A stretch of DNA of 64,000 nucleotides from REEB95 sp035632055 (GTDB lineage: Bacteria; Pseudomonadota; Alphaproteobacteria; ATCC43930; CGMCC-115725). The stretch covers positions 1 through 64,000 of the forward strand of contig DASQHO010000062.1 of assembly GCA_035632055.1 (NCBI GenBank). Reading direction: 5' to 3'. The stretch's first letter is position 1. Every line of letters starts with the position of its first letter. Positions 51,468 to 59,642 of this stretch are shown piece by piece. Below the pieces are notes generated by a model, which saw nothing but the letters and a program-made list of their open reading frames with translations, was not told the DNA's origin and made no database searches. A program made the position numbers and the translations under genes.

Positions 51468-52961
51468 TCACCGCAACGTCGGCATGACGAATTCGGCGCC
51501 GGCGCGAATGCCCTTCGGCCAGCGCGACGTCACTTCCTTGAGTCGCGTGTAGAAACGGACGCCTTCCGACCCGTGCATGTGATGATCGCCGAACAGCGAA
51601 TGCTTCCAGCCGCCGAACGAGTGGAAAGCGACCGGCACGGGGATCGGCACATTGACGCCGACCATGCCGATCTGGACGCGGGTAGCGAAATCGCGCGCCG
51701 CATCGCCGTCGCGTGTAAAAATCGCAGTGCCGTTCCCGAATTCGTGCGCGTTGACCAAGCCGAGCGCTTGTTCGTAATTGGGTGCGCGCACCACCGACAG
51801 CACCGGACCGAAGATCTCTTCCTTATAGATGCGCATCGAGGGCGTGACCTGATCGAACAGGCACCCTCCGAGGAAGAAGCCTTTCTCGTAGCCCTGGAGT
51901 TTCAGGTCGCGACCGTCGACCACCAGCTTGGCGCCTTCCTTGATACCCAGGTCGACGTAGCCTTTGACGCGGTCATAAGCCTGCTTGGTGACCAGCGGTC
52001 CCATCTCGGCGTCGGGATCGGTGTAGGGACCGATCTTGAGGCCGCGCACACGCGGAGCAAGTTTGGCGATCAATTGGTCGCCCGCGGCGCCGACCGCGAC
52101 AGCAACCGAGATCGCCATGCAGCGCTCGCCGGCCGAGCCGTAAGCCGCACCCATGAGCGCATCGGTTGCCTGGTCCATGTCGGCATCAGGCATCACGACC
52201 ATGTGGTTCTTGGCGCCGCCCAGCGCCTGCACGCGCTTTCCGGTGGCCGTGCCAGTCCGATAAACATATTCCGCAATGGGAGTCGAGCCGACGAAGCTGA
52301 CGGCGGCGATCTCGGGATGGGCGAGGATCGCGTCGACCGCTTCCTTGTCGCCGTTGACGACGTTGAGCACGCCGGCCGGTGCACCCGCTTCGAGCAACAG
52401 CTTCCCAAGGAGCAGCGGCGCCGACGGATCGCGCTCGCTCGGCTTCAGCACGAAGGTGTTGCCGCAGGCGATCGCCACTGGAAACATCCACATCGGCACC
52501 ATCGCCGGGAAATTGAACGGCGTGATCCCGGCGCAGACGCCGAGCGGCTGGCGCACCGAATAGCAATCGACATTGGTGCCGACGTTTTCGGAGAACTCGC
52601 CCTTGAGGAGATGCGGGATGCCACACGCGAACTCGACCACCTCGATGCCGCGCGTGACTTCGCCGGTGGCATCGCCCAGCACCTTGCCGTGCTCGGCGCC
52701 GATCATGCGCGCCAGTTCGTCGCGATGCCTCTCTAGCAACTCCTTGTATTTGAAAAGAATTCTCGCCCTCGCCAGCGGCGTCATGCGCGCCCAGCCGGGG
52801 AACGCCGCCTTGGCGTTCTGCACCGCCGCGTCGATCTCGGCGGCAGTCGCTAGCGCGACGCGACTGGTGATTTCACCGGTTGCCGGATTGTAGACGTCGG
52901 AAAAGCGCCCGTGGCCGTTGCCCACCGGCTTGCCGCCGACGAAATGGCCCAATTCAGTCAT
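51468..52961 (-). CDS. mmsA: CoA-acylating methylmalonate-semialdehyde dehydrogenase
   Basis: A 497-residue ALDH-superfamily enzyme making propionyl-CoA or acetyl-CoA from methylmalonate or malonate semialdehyde in valine, beta-alanine and inositol catabolism. The catalytic Cys is in GSAGERCMAISVAV. VCAGITPFNFPAMVPMWMFP and NVPIPVPVAFHSFGGWKHSLF are MmsA-specific. GGAGG lies before the ATG at 52961. Its neighbours mce and RNase J give a propionate link through methylmalonyl-CoA. Confidence 0.94.
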   Translation of the reverse strand: MTELGHFVGGKPVGNGHGRFSDVYNPATGEITSRVALATAAEIDAAVQNAKAAFPGWARMTPLARARILFKYKELLERHRDELARMIGAEHGKVLGDATGEVTRGIEVVEFACGIPHLLKGEFSENVGTNVDCYSVRQPLGVCAGITPFNFPAMVPMWMFPVAIACGNTFVLKPSERDPSAPLLLGKLLLEAGAPAGVLNVVNGDKEAVDAILAHPEIAAVSFVGSTPIAEYVYRTGTATGKRVQALGGAKNHMVVMPDADMDQATDALMGAAYGSAGERCMAISVAVAVGAAGDQLIAKLAPRVRGLKIGPYTDPDAEMGPLVTKQAYDRVKGYVDLGIKEGAKLVVDGRDLKLQGYEKGFFLGGCLFDQVTPSMRIYKEEIFGPVLSVVRAPNYEQALGLVNAHEFGNGTAIFTRDGDAARDFATRVQIGMVGVNVPIPVPVAFHSFGGWKHSLFGDHHMHGSEGVRFYTRLKEVTSRWPKGIRAGAEFVMPTLR

Positions 52962-53021
52962 GCCTCCGCCTCCCTGCGTACGGCATTGTTCTATTGATCG
53001 GGCGATAGCCTAAAGCAATCT

Positions 53022-53426
53022 CTAGACTTCTTCGAGTTCGATCAGCGTGCCGCAGAAATCCTTGGGATGCAAAAACAGCACTGGTTTTCCGTGCGCGCCG
53101 ATCGTCGGCTCGCCATCGCCCAGGACGCGCATACCCTCGCCTTCGAGCTTGTCGCGCGCCTCCAGGATGTCCTCGACCTCGTAGCATAGATGATGCAGGC
53201 CGCCGGCTGGATTACGTTCAAGAAAGGTTCGCACCGGCGATTTCTCGCCCATAGGCTCCAGCAGCTCGATCTTGGTGTTCGGCAGCGTGACGAACACAGT
53301 CGTGACACCGTGCGCGGGCAGCGGCACCGGCTCCGACACCTGCGCGCCGAGCATCTCGCGGTAGAGTTTGGCCGCCGCCTTGACGTCCGGCACGACGATG
53401 GCGACGTGGTTGAGCCGTCCGATCAT
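53022..53426 (-). CDS. mce: Methylmalonyl-CoA epimerase
   Basis: A 134-residue glyoxalase/VOC-fold enzyme interconverting R- and S-methylmalonyl-CoA. LNHVAIVVPDVKAAAKLYREM holds the first metal His, HHLCYEVEDI another, and the C-terminal FLHPKDFCGTLIELEEV the final ligands. It starts within the RNase J stop (ATGA) and precedes mmsA by 60 bases, linking it to propionyl-CoA metabolism. Confidence 0.93.
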   Translation of the reverse strand: MIGRLNHVAIVVPDVKAAAKLYREMLGAQVSEPVPLPAHGVTTVFVTLPNTKIELLEPMGEKSPVRTFLERNPAGGLHHLCYEVEDILEARDKLEGEGMRVLGDGEPTIGAHGKPVLFLHPKDFCGTLIELEEV

Positions 53427-55099
53427 CCTGTGCCTCCGCCGATCCGCACCAGATGCACCTGCGTCACCGGCTTCTTGCCGTGCCAGTCGCGCAACGAGCG
53501 GCGGATGGCGAGCCGCGCCGCTTCGCGCACCTTGTCGTCATCGCGGCGGTCGCGCGCACCGAGTTCGTCCAACGCTTGTGCCACGCGCGCCGCCAGCGCC
53601 TCGCCGGAATCGTCGCTCGGCACGCCTTCGACCGAAACCTGCGGCGGCGCCAGCAGCCTGCCGGCGCGATCCATCACCAGCGTCGCCAGCGCCGCGCCGT
53701 TGAACACCATGCGCTGGCGGTTCTTGAGGGTTTCGCCTTTGGCGTCGAGCAACGTATTGGCGTCGGCGGCGAGCCGCCCGGTCGGCACTTCACCGACGAC
53801 TGAGGCAGGCCCAGGCGCAAGCTTCACCACCTCGCCGTTGCGTGTCACCACCGTCTGGCTCACCTGGCATTGCTCGGCCAGCCGCGCCTGCGCCAGCAGA
53901 TGCCGCGTCTCGCCGTGCACCGGCACCGCGATCTTGGGCCGCACCGTCTGGTACATGCGGATGAGTTCGTCCTGCGCAGGATGGCCGGAGACGTGCACCG
54001 GCGCATCGTGCTCGGTGACGATCTCGACGCCGAGCGAAGCCAGTGCGTTGTGCAGCCGGCCGATGGCGCGCTCGTTGCCAGGAATGATGCGCGACGAGAA
54101 AATCGCGCAGTCGCCCTCTTCGAGTACGATTTCGGGATGCTCGTCGGCGGCGATGCGCACCAGCGCCGAGCGCGGCTCGCCCTGGCTGCCGGTGCAGATC
54201 AGCAGCACTTTTTCGCGCGGCAGATACGATGCCTCTTCCTCGGTGAGGAACGGCGGCACGCCCTGGAGATAGCCGGTCTCGCGCGCAGCGTGCTCGATGC
54301 GCCAGAGCGAGCGGCCAACCAGCGCCGCGTGGCGGTCGTGAGCCTGCGCCGCAGCAGCAATCGAGGCCAGCCGCGCGACGTTGGACGCGAAGCATGCGAC
54401 GGCGACGCGGTTCTTCTTTCGGCCGACGAGGTCGATCAGCGTCTTACGCACGTCGGCTTCGGAACCCGACTCTCCCGGCCGCAGTGCATTGGTCGAATCG
54501 CAGATCATGGCGAGAACGCCTTCGTCGCCAAGGCGCCGCAGCGCCGCCATATCCGAAAGATCGCCGACCAGCGGATCGGGATCGAACTTCCAGTCGCCGG
54601 TGTGCAGCACGGTGCCGAGCGGCGTGCGCAGCACCACCGCATTGGGCTCGGGGATCGAATGCGTCAACGTTATCAATTCGATTTCAAAGGGTCCGACGCT
54701 GAACTTGCCCGACAGCGGTACTTCGGTGATCGGCACCTGATGCTCGAGGCCCGCCTCGATCAGCTTGAGGCGCAGCACCGCGGCGGTGAACGGCGTCGCG
54801 TAGACCGGACACTTGAAGCGCGGCCAGAGATACTGGATAGCGCCGATATGGTCTTCATGCGCGTGGGTGACGATCAAGCCGTCGAGGGCGTCGGCACGCG
54901 CTTCGATGAACGCGGGATCGGGCATGATGACGTCGACGCCCGGCAGCGTATCGTCGGCGAACGAGATGCCGCAATCAACCATCAGCCAGCGGCCCCTATA
55001 GCCGTAGAGCGATAGGTTCATGCCGATTTCGCCGACCCCGCCCAGCGCCAAAAAGGCGAGCTCGTCGGGACGGTTGGGTGCGGGCGCGGCGCCGTTCAT
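53423..55099 (-). CDS. rnj: Ribonuclease J
   Basis: A 558-residue metallo-beta-lactamase/beta-CASP ribonuclease (5' exo- and endonuclease) in mRNA decay and rRNA maturation. The metal motif is HAHEDH at residues 79-84 (THAHEDHIGAI), with further ligands in TGDWKFDP and the beta-CASP part in VHVSGHPAQDE and VPVHGETRHL. The ATG at 55099 overlaps the coaX stop (ATGA). Its placement between coaX and mce is conserved in Alphaproteobacteria. Confidence 0.95.
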   Translation of the reverse strand: MNGAAPAPNRPDELAFLALGGVGEIGMNLSLYGYRGRWLMVDCGISFADDTLPGVDVIMPDPAFIEARADALDGLIVTHAHEDHIGAIQYLWPRFKCPVYATPFTAAVLRLKLIEAGLEHQVPITEVPLSGKFSVGPFEIELITLTHSIPEPNAVVLRTPLGTVLHTGDWKFDPDPLVGDLSDMAALRRLGDEGVLAMICDSTNALRPGESGSEADVRKTLIDLVGRKKNRVAVACFASNVARLASIAAAAQAHDRHAALVGRSLWRIEHAARETGYLQGVPPFLTEEEASYLPREKVLLICTGSQGEPRSALVRIAADEHPEIVLEEGDCAIFSSRIIPGNERAIGRLHNALASLGVEIVTEHDAPVHVSGHPAQDELIRMYQTVRPKIAVPVHGETRHLLAQARLAEQCQVSQTVVTRNGEVVKLAPGPASVVGEVPTGRLAADANTLLDAKGETLKNRQRMVFNGAALATLVMDRAGRLLAPPQVSVEGVPSDDSGEALAARVAQALDELGARDRRDDDKVREAARLAIRRSLRDWHGKKPVTQVHLVRIGGGTG

Positions 55100-55899
55100 G
55101 CCTTGCGAGCGCGCCCCCTGGGCTTGGCCGCCGCCAAATTGCGCTGCGCGATCAGCCGCAGGCCCCACAGTGTCAAATGCAGATCGGTGCGCTCGATCGC
55201 CGGCGTTGCGCCATCGAACAACGGCGCCAATCCGCCCGTGGCAATCGTGCGCATCTTCCTGCCGTATTCCTTGCGGATGCGCGCCACCAGCCCTTCAATC
55301 AGCGCGACATAGCCCCAATAGATGCCCGATTGCATGCAGGCGACGGTACTGGTGCCGATTACCTTCTCGCTGCGGCGGATCGGCACCATCGGCAGCTTGG
55401 CTGCCGCTTGGTGCAGTGCCTGGAGCGACAAGTTCACGCCGGGCGCGATCACACCGCCGCAGTAATTGCCGTCGCCGTCGACGACGTCAAAGGTCGTCGC
55501 GGTGCCGAAATCGACGACGATCAGCGGCCCGCCGTAACGATCATGCGCCGCCACGGTGTTGACCAGCCGATCGGCGCCGACTTCTTCGGCGCGATCGACC
55601 AACGCCTTGGTGCCGAGCTCGACGCCCGGCTCACCGACAACCAAAGGCTCGGTCCGGCAATAGTGCCGGCACAGCAGGCGCAGGTTGAAATTCGCCTCGG
55701 GCACGACGCTGGCGATGATGGCGCGGTCGAGCCGTGCACGCGACAGCTTCTCCAACGCCAGCAGATGGTCGAGCCAGACGACATATTCGTCCGAAGTGCG
55801 GTGGGGATTCGTGGCGATGCGCCACGTGCCCTTGAGCTTGGCGCCGTCCCACGCGGCGAAGACCGTGTTGGTGTTGTTGGCGTTGATGGCAAGCAGCAT
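55096..55899 (-). CDS. coaX: Type III pantothenate kinase
   Basis: A 267-residue kinase for the first step of CoA synthesis. VVDFGTATTFDVVDGDGNYCGG is the family core, and the conserved Asp in GADRLVNTVAAH is the likely catalytic base. The N-terminus reads MLLAINANNTNTVFA, so the usual IDxGNTN phosphate loop has Asn at both the Asp and Gly positions. AGGAG precedes the ATG. The gene overlaps RNase J by four bases and follows birA by eight bases. Confidence 0.93.
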   Translation of the reverse strand: MLLAINANNTNTVFAAWDGAKLKGTWRIATNPHRTSDEYVVWLDHLLALEKLSRARLDRAIIASVVPEANFNLRLLCRHYCRTEPLVVGEPGVELGTKALVDRAEEVGADRLVNTVAAHDRYGGPLIVVDFGTATTFDVVDGDGNYCGGVIAPGVNLSLQALHQAAAKLPMVPIRRSEKVIGTSTVACMQSGIYWGYVALIEGLVARIRKEYGRKMRTIATGGLAPLFDGATPAIERTDLHLTLWGLRLIAQRNLAAAKPRGRARKA

Positions 55900-55907
55900 G
55901 CGATCTC

Positions 55908-56660
55908 CTAGCCTTCCACCACCGTCGGAAACACGTCGCCGGCGGCGATGCAGCGCCGGCCGCCGGGAATATCGAGCAGCAGCAGGCCGTCGTCGTCGAG
56001 CCCGGCGAAACGGCCTTCGATCGTCTCGCCTGGCAGGTGCGCGCGCAGCGGCTGTCCGAGGCCGGCGGCGCGCTTGAGCCAAGCCCGCCGTAACCCGGCG
56101 AAACCATCGCCGCGCCACCGCTCATACCAAAGCGCGAGCGCCGGTGCGAGCGCGACGAGAAACGCCTCCGGCGCGACCGCCAGCCCCGTCGTCGCCTTGA
56201 GCGAGGTGGCCGGGAATTCGGTATCGCTGGGATGTACGGCCAGGTTTACGCCGATGCCGACCACGACAAACCCGAGCCGCCCCACTACGTCGCCTTCGCT
56301 TTCGAGCAGGATGCCGGCAACCTTGCGTCCGCCCAACAGCACGTCGTTGGGCCACTTGAGCGTGACTTCCACCCGCGCGAAATGCCGGATGGCATCCGCG
56401 ATCGCCAGCGCAGCGGCAAATCCGAGCTGCGCCGCGCGCGAAACATGCACGTCGGGCCGCAGCACCAGCGACGCATGAAGATTGTCCGGCGCCGATATCC
56501 AGGTCCTTCCGTGGCGGCCGCGGCCCGCGGTCTGCTCGCGCGCGGTGACGAGCGTGCCTTCTGGCGCGCCATCGCGCGCCAGGCGTCTGGCTTCGTCATT
56601 GGTACTGGCAAGCGTGTCGAACGCGGCGAGCCGAAAGAACGGCGGCAGCGGGTCGGTCAT
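55908..56660 (-). CDS. birA: Biotin--[acetyl-CoA-carboxylase] ligase, monofunctional (no DNA-binding domain)
   Basis: A 250-residue biotin protein ligase that attaches biotin to the carboxylase carrier protein. TASTNDEARRLARDGAPEGTLV, the ATP/biotin site AGRGRHGRTWISAPDNLHAS and KWPNDVLLGGRKVAGIL are the core motifs. It begins at the catalytic core without the N-terminal helix-turn-helix, so it cannot regulate biotin genes as E. coli BirA does. It overlaps nuoN by four bases (ATGA). Confidence 0.95.
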   Translation of the reverse strand: MTDPLPPFFRLAAFDTLASTNDEARRLARDGAPEGTLVTAREQTAGRGRHGRTWISAPDNLHASLVLRPDVHVSRAAQLGFAAALAIADAIRHFARVEVTLKWPNDVLLGGRKVAGILLESEGDVVGRLGFVVVGIGVNLAVHPSDTEFPATSLKATTGLAVAPEAFLVALAPALALWYERWRGDGFAGLRRAWLKRAAGLGQPLRAHLPGETIEGRFAGLDDDGLLLLDIPGGRRCIAAGDVFPTVVEG

Positions 56661-58117
56661 CCCGGGAAGAGCGTGGCGGCGACGGCATCGGCGCCGTTGA
56701 GGAGTGGCCCCGGCCAGACGATGAAGAACAGGATGATCACTGCGCAGACCAGCACCACCATCGCAACTTCGCCGCCGAACGGCCGGTCGAAGGCGCCGCG
56801 TGGCTCGTCGAAATACATCACCTTGACGATGCGCAGATAGTAATAGGCGCCAACCACGCTGGTGAGCACGCCGAGGACCGCCAGAATCGGCAGGCCGGCA
56901 TTGATCGCCGCCATGAAGACGTAGAGCTTGGCAAAGAATCCGGCGAGCGGCGGAATGCCTGCGAGCGAGAACATGAAGATGGCGAGTGCCAGCGCCAGGG
57001 CTGGATGGGTGCGCGACAGGCCGGCGAGGTCGTCAATGCCTTCGACCATCTTGCTGTCGCGCCGCATGCATAGAATCACCGCGAAGGTGCCGGCGTTCAT
57101 GAACAGATAGATCGCCAGATAGACCAGCACACCGCGCACCCCTGCGGCGCTCCCCGCCGCGAGCCCGATGAGGGCGTAGCCAACGTGCCCGATCGAGGAA
57201 TAGGCCATCAGCCGCTTGATGTTGCTTTGCGCGATGGCGGCGAAAGCGCCCCACGCCATTGAGGCGAGCGAGATGACCCAGATGATCTGCTGCCAATCCG
57301 CCGACAGGCCGCCGAAAGGCTGCAGCATGACGCGCAGGAACAGTGTTAGCGCGGCGATCTTAGGCGCAACCGAAAAGAAGGCGGTCACTGGCGTCGGCGC
57401 GCCTTCATAGACGTCCGGCGTCCACATGTGGAACGGCACCGCCGACACCTTAAATGCGAGACCGACAGAGATGAACACGATGCCGGTGATTAATCCGACA
57501 CCATTACCGCCACCGTGCGCGAAAAGCTTAGCCAGGCTGTCGAAACTGGTCGTGCCGGCGAAGCCGTAGACCATCGAGGCGCCGAACAGAAGCATGCCCG
57601 AGGCGACCGCACCGAGGACGAAGTATTTGAGGCCCGCCTCGGTCGAACGCACGTCGTCGCGCGCGAACGCTGCCAGCACGTAAAGCGCCAAGCTTTGCAG
57701 CTCGAGCCCGAGATAGAGGGCGATCAGATCGTTGGCCGCGATCATCATCATCATGCCGGCGGTGGCGATCAGCACCAGCACCGGGAATTCGATTCGCGCG
57801 ATGCCCTCGCGCTCGTTGAAGCGCATGGCGATCAACAGCGATAGGACCGAGCCGATGATCACCAGCGTCTGGGTGAAGACACCGAGGCCGTCGCTGACGA
57901 ACATGCCGAAGAGGCCGACCTGCCGGGCGGTCGCGCCGGTGCTCCACACCGGTTGCAGCAGGATCGCAAGCGTCACCACCAGCGCCAGGACGCAGAGCCA
58001 GCTGACCAACCGGACGGAGCGTGTTCCGGCGTAAACGCCCACCAGGAGAAGCAGCATCGCCGCGCCGCCGAGGAACATCTCGGGCAGGACGATGAGAAAA
58101 TCGGGTGCGGCGGTCAT
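56657..58117 (-). CDS. nuoN: NADH-quinone oxidoreductase subunit N
   Basis: A 486-residue proton-pumping antiporter-like subunit of respiratory complex I with about 14 membrane segments. DVYEGAPTPVTAFFSVAPK, LMAYSSIGHVGYALIGLA and FMFSLAGIPPLAGFFAKLYVF are the Nqo14/NuoN signatures, with conserved Lys residues in the transport path. It is four bases downstream of nuoM and overlaps birA. Confidence 0.97.
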   Translation of the reverse strand: MTAAPDFLIVLPEMFLGGAAMLLLLVGVYAGTRSVRLVSWLCVLALVVTLAILLQPVWSTGATARQVGLFGMFVSDGLGVFTQTLVIIGSVLSLLIAMRFNEREGIARIEFPVLVLIATAGMMMMIAANDLIALYLGLELQSLALYVLAAFARDDVRSTEAGLKYFVLGAVASGMLLFGASMVYGFAGTTSFDSLAKLFAHGGGNGVGLITGIVFISVGLAFKVSAVPFHMWTPDVYEGAPTPVTAFFSVAPKIAALTLFLRVMLQPFGGLSADWQQIIWVISLASMAWGAFAAIAQSNIKRLMAYSSIGHVGYALIGLAAGSAAGVRGVLVYLAIYLFMNAGTFAVILCMRRDSKMVEGIDDLAGLSRTHPALALALAIFMFSLAGIPPLAGFFAKLYVFMAAINAGLPILAVLGVLTSVVGAYYYLRIVKVMYFDEPRGAFDRPFGGEVAMVVLVCAVIILFFIVWPGPLLNGADAVAATLFPG

Positions 58118-58121
58118 CGCG

Positions 58122-59642
58122 TCACCGTTGCGCCAGCGCGGTGGCCGCCGCGCGCTGCGAAACCTGGACCCGCTCGATCAAATTGGCGATCGAAGGCTGC
58201 ATCGGCTTCAAGAACGAAGTCGGATAGATACCCATCCACAACACCACCGCGATCATCGGCGCGAATACCAGGACCTCGCGCGGATTGAGATCGGTCATGG
58301 CGCGAACGTCGGCGTGGGTGATCTTCTCGAAGATGATACGGCGATAGAGCCACAGCATGTAGGCCGCGCCCAGGATCACGCCGATCATGCCGAAGAACGC
58401 GACCCAGGTATTGACCTGAAAGGCGCCGATCATCGACAGGAACTCGCCGACGAAGCCGCTGGTGCCCGGCAGGCCGACCGAAGCCAGCATGAAGACCATG
58501 AAGGCGCAGGCGTATTTCGGCATGTTCTCGGCGAGGCCGCCATAGCGCGCGATCTCGCGCGTGTGCAACCGGTCGTAGATTACGCCGACGCAGAGGAAGA
58601 GCGCGGCCGAGACGACGCCGTGGCTCAGCATCTGGATCATCGCGCCCTGCAAGCCCTCGGGCGTCACGGTGAAGATTCCGATCGTCACAAAGCCCATATG
58701 GGCCACCGACGAATAGGCGATCAGCTTCTTCATGTCCTCCTGCGCCAGCGCCACCAGTGACGTGTAGATGATGGCCACGACCGACAGCGTGAACACGAAC
58801 GGCGCGAAATACGCGGAGGCCTCGGGGAACATCGGCAGCGAGAAGCGGATGAAACCGTAGCCGCCCAGCTTCAGCAGCACGCCGGCCAGGATCACCGAGC
58901 CCGCCGTCGGCGCCTCGACATGCGCGTCGGGCAACCAGGTGTGGAACGGCCACATCGGCACCTTGACCGCAAACGACGCAAAGAAGGCGAGCCACAGCCA
59001 GGGCTGCAGCGCCGAGGGGAAGTTGAACGCCAGCGCTTCGGGAATATCGGCAGTGCCGGTGACGAAATAGATGGCGAGGATCGCCAACAGCGACAACACC
59101 GAACCCAGCAGCGTGTAGAGGAAGAACTTGAACGCGGAGTAGACCCGGCGCGGCCCGCCCCACACGCCGATGATCAGGAACATCGGCACAAGCACGCCCT
59201 CGAAGAAGACGTAGAACAGGATGAAGTCGAGTGCGCAAAAGATGCCGACCATCATCGTTTCGAGCGCGAGGAAGGCGATCATGTATTCCTTCACCCGGCG
59301 CTGAATCGCAGTCCAGCTGGCGATGATGCAGATTGGCGTCAGGAACGTCGACAACAGGACGAAGAACAGCGAGATGCCGTCGACGCCCATGTGATAGCCG
59401 ATGTTGAAATCGGGCAGCCAATCGGCCTGCTCGACGAGCTGGAAGTCGGAGCGTCCCGGATCGAAATTCGCCCACACCGCGAGCGACACGGCGAAGACGA
59501 TCAGCGACGTCCACAGCGCGATCCAGCGCGCATTGCGCGCCACGCTCTGCTCGTCGCCGCGCAGCACCAGGATGGCGGCGACGCCCGCCAGCGGCAGGAA
59601 CGTGGTGAGGGACAGAAGGGGCCAGTGCGCCATCGCAATCAT
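58122..59642 (-). CDS. nuoM: NADH-quinone oxidoreductase subunit M
   Basis: A 506-residue antiporter-like subunit of complex I with about 14 membrane segments. It has PMWPFHTWLPDAHVEAPTAG, KKLIAYSSVAHMGFVTIG and GTSGFVGEFLSMIG. The ATG at 59642 overlaps the nuoL stop (ATGA); an in-frame ATG three codons later (59633) is also possible. Neighbours nuoL upstream and nuoN downstream. Confidence 0.96.
   Translation of the reverse strand: MIAMAHWPLLSLTTFLPLAGVAAILVLRGDEQSVARNARWIALWTSLIVFAVSLAVWANFDPGRSDFQLVEQADWLPDFNIGYHMGVDGISLFFVLLSTFLTPICIIASWTAIQRRVKEYMIAFLALETMMVGIFCALDFILFYVFFEGVLVPMFLIIGVWGGPRRVYSAFKFFLYTLLGSVLSLLAILAIYFVTGTADIPEALAFNFPSALQPWLWLAFFASFAVKVPMWPFHTWLPDAHVEAPTAGSVILAGVLLKLGGYGFIRFSLPMFPEASAYFAPFVFTLSVVAIIYTSLVALAQEDMKKLIAYSSVAHMGFVTIGIFTVTPEGLQGAMIQMLSHGVVSAALFLCVGVIYDRLHTREIARYGGLAENMPKYACAFMVFMLASVGLPGTSGFVGEFLSMIGAFQVNTWVAFFGMIGVILGAAYMLWLYRRIIFEKITHADVRAMTDLNPREVLVFAPMIAVVLWMGIYPTSFLKPMQPSIANLIERVQVSQRAAATALAQR

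Noticed and set aside
51573..52736. Plus-strand frame (387 codons) opposite mmsA
   Set aside because: Shadow of an unambiguous dehydrogenase gene with catalytic motif on the minus strand; composition is Arg/His-rich noise.
53870..55015. Plus-strand frame (381 codons) opposite RNase J
   Set aside because: Antisense to the RNase J metal-binding and beta-CASP motifs; no independent support.
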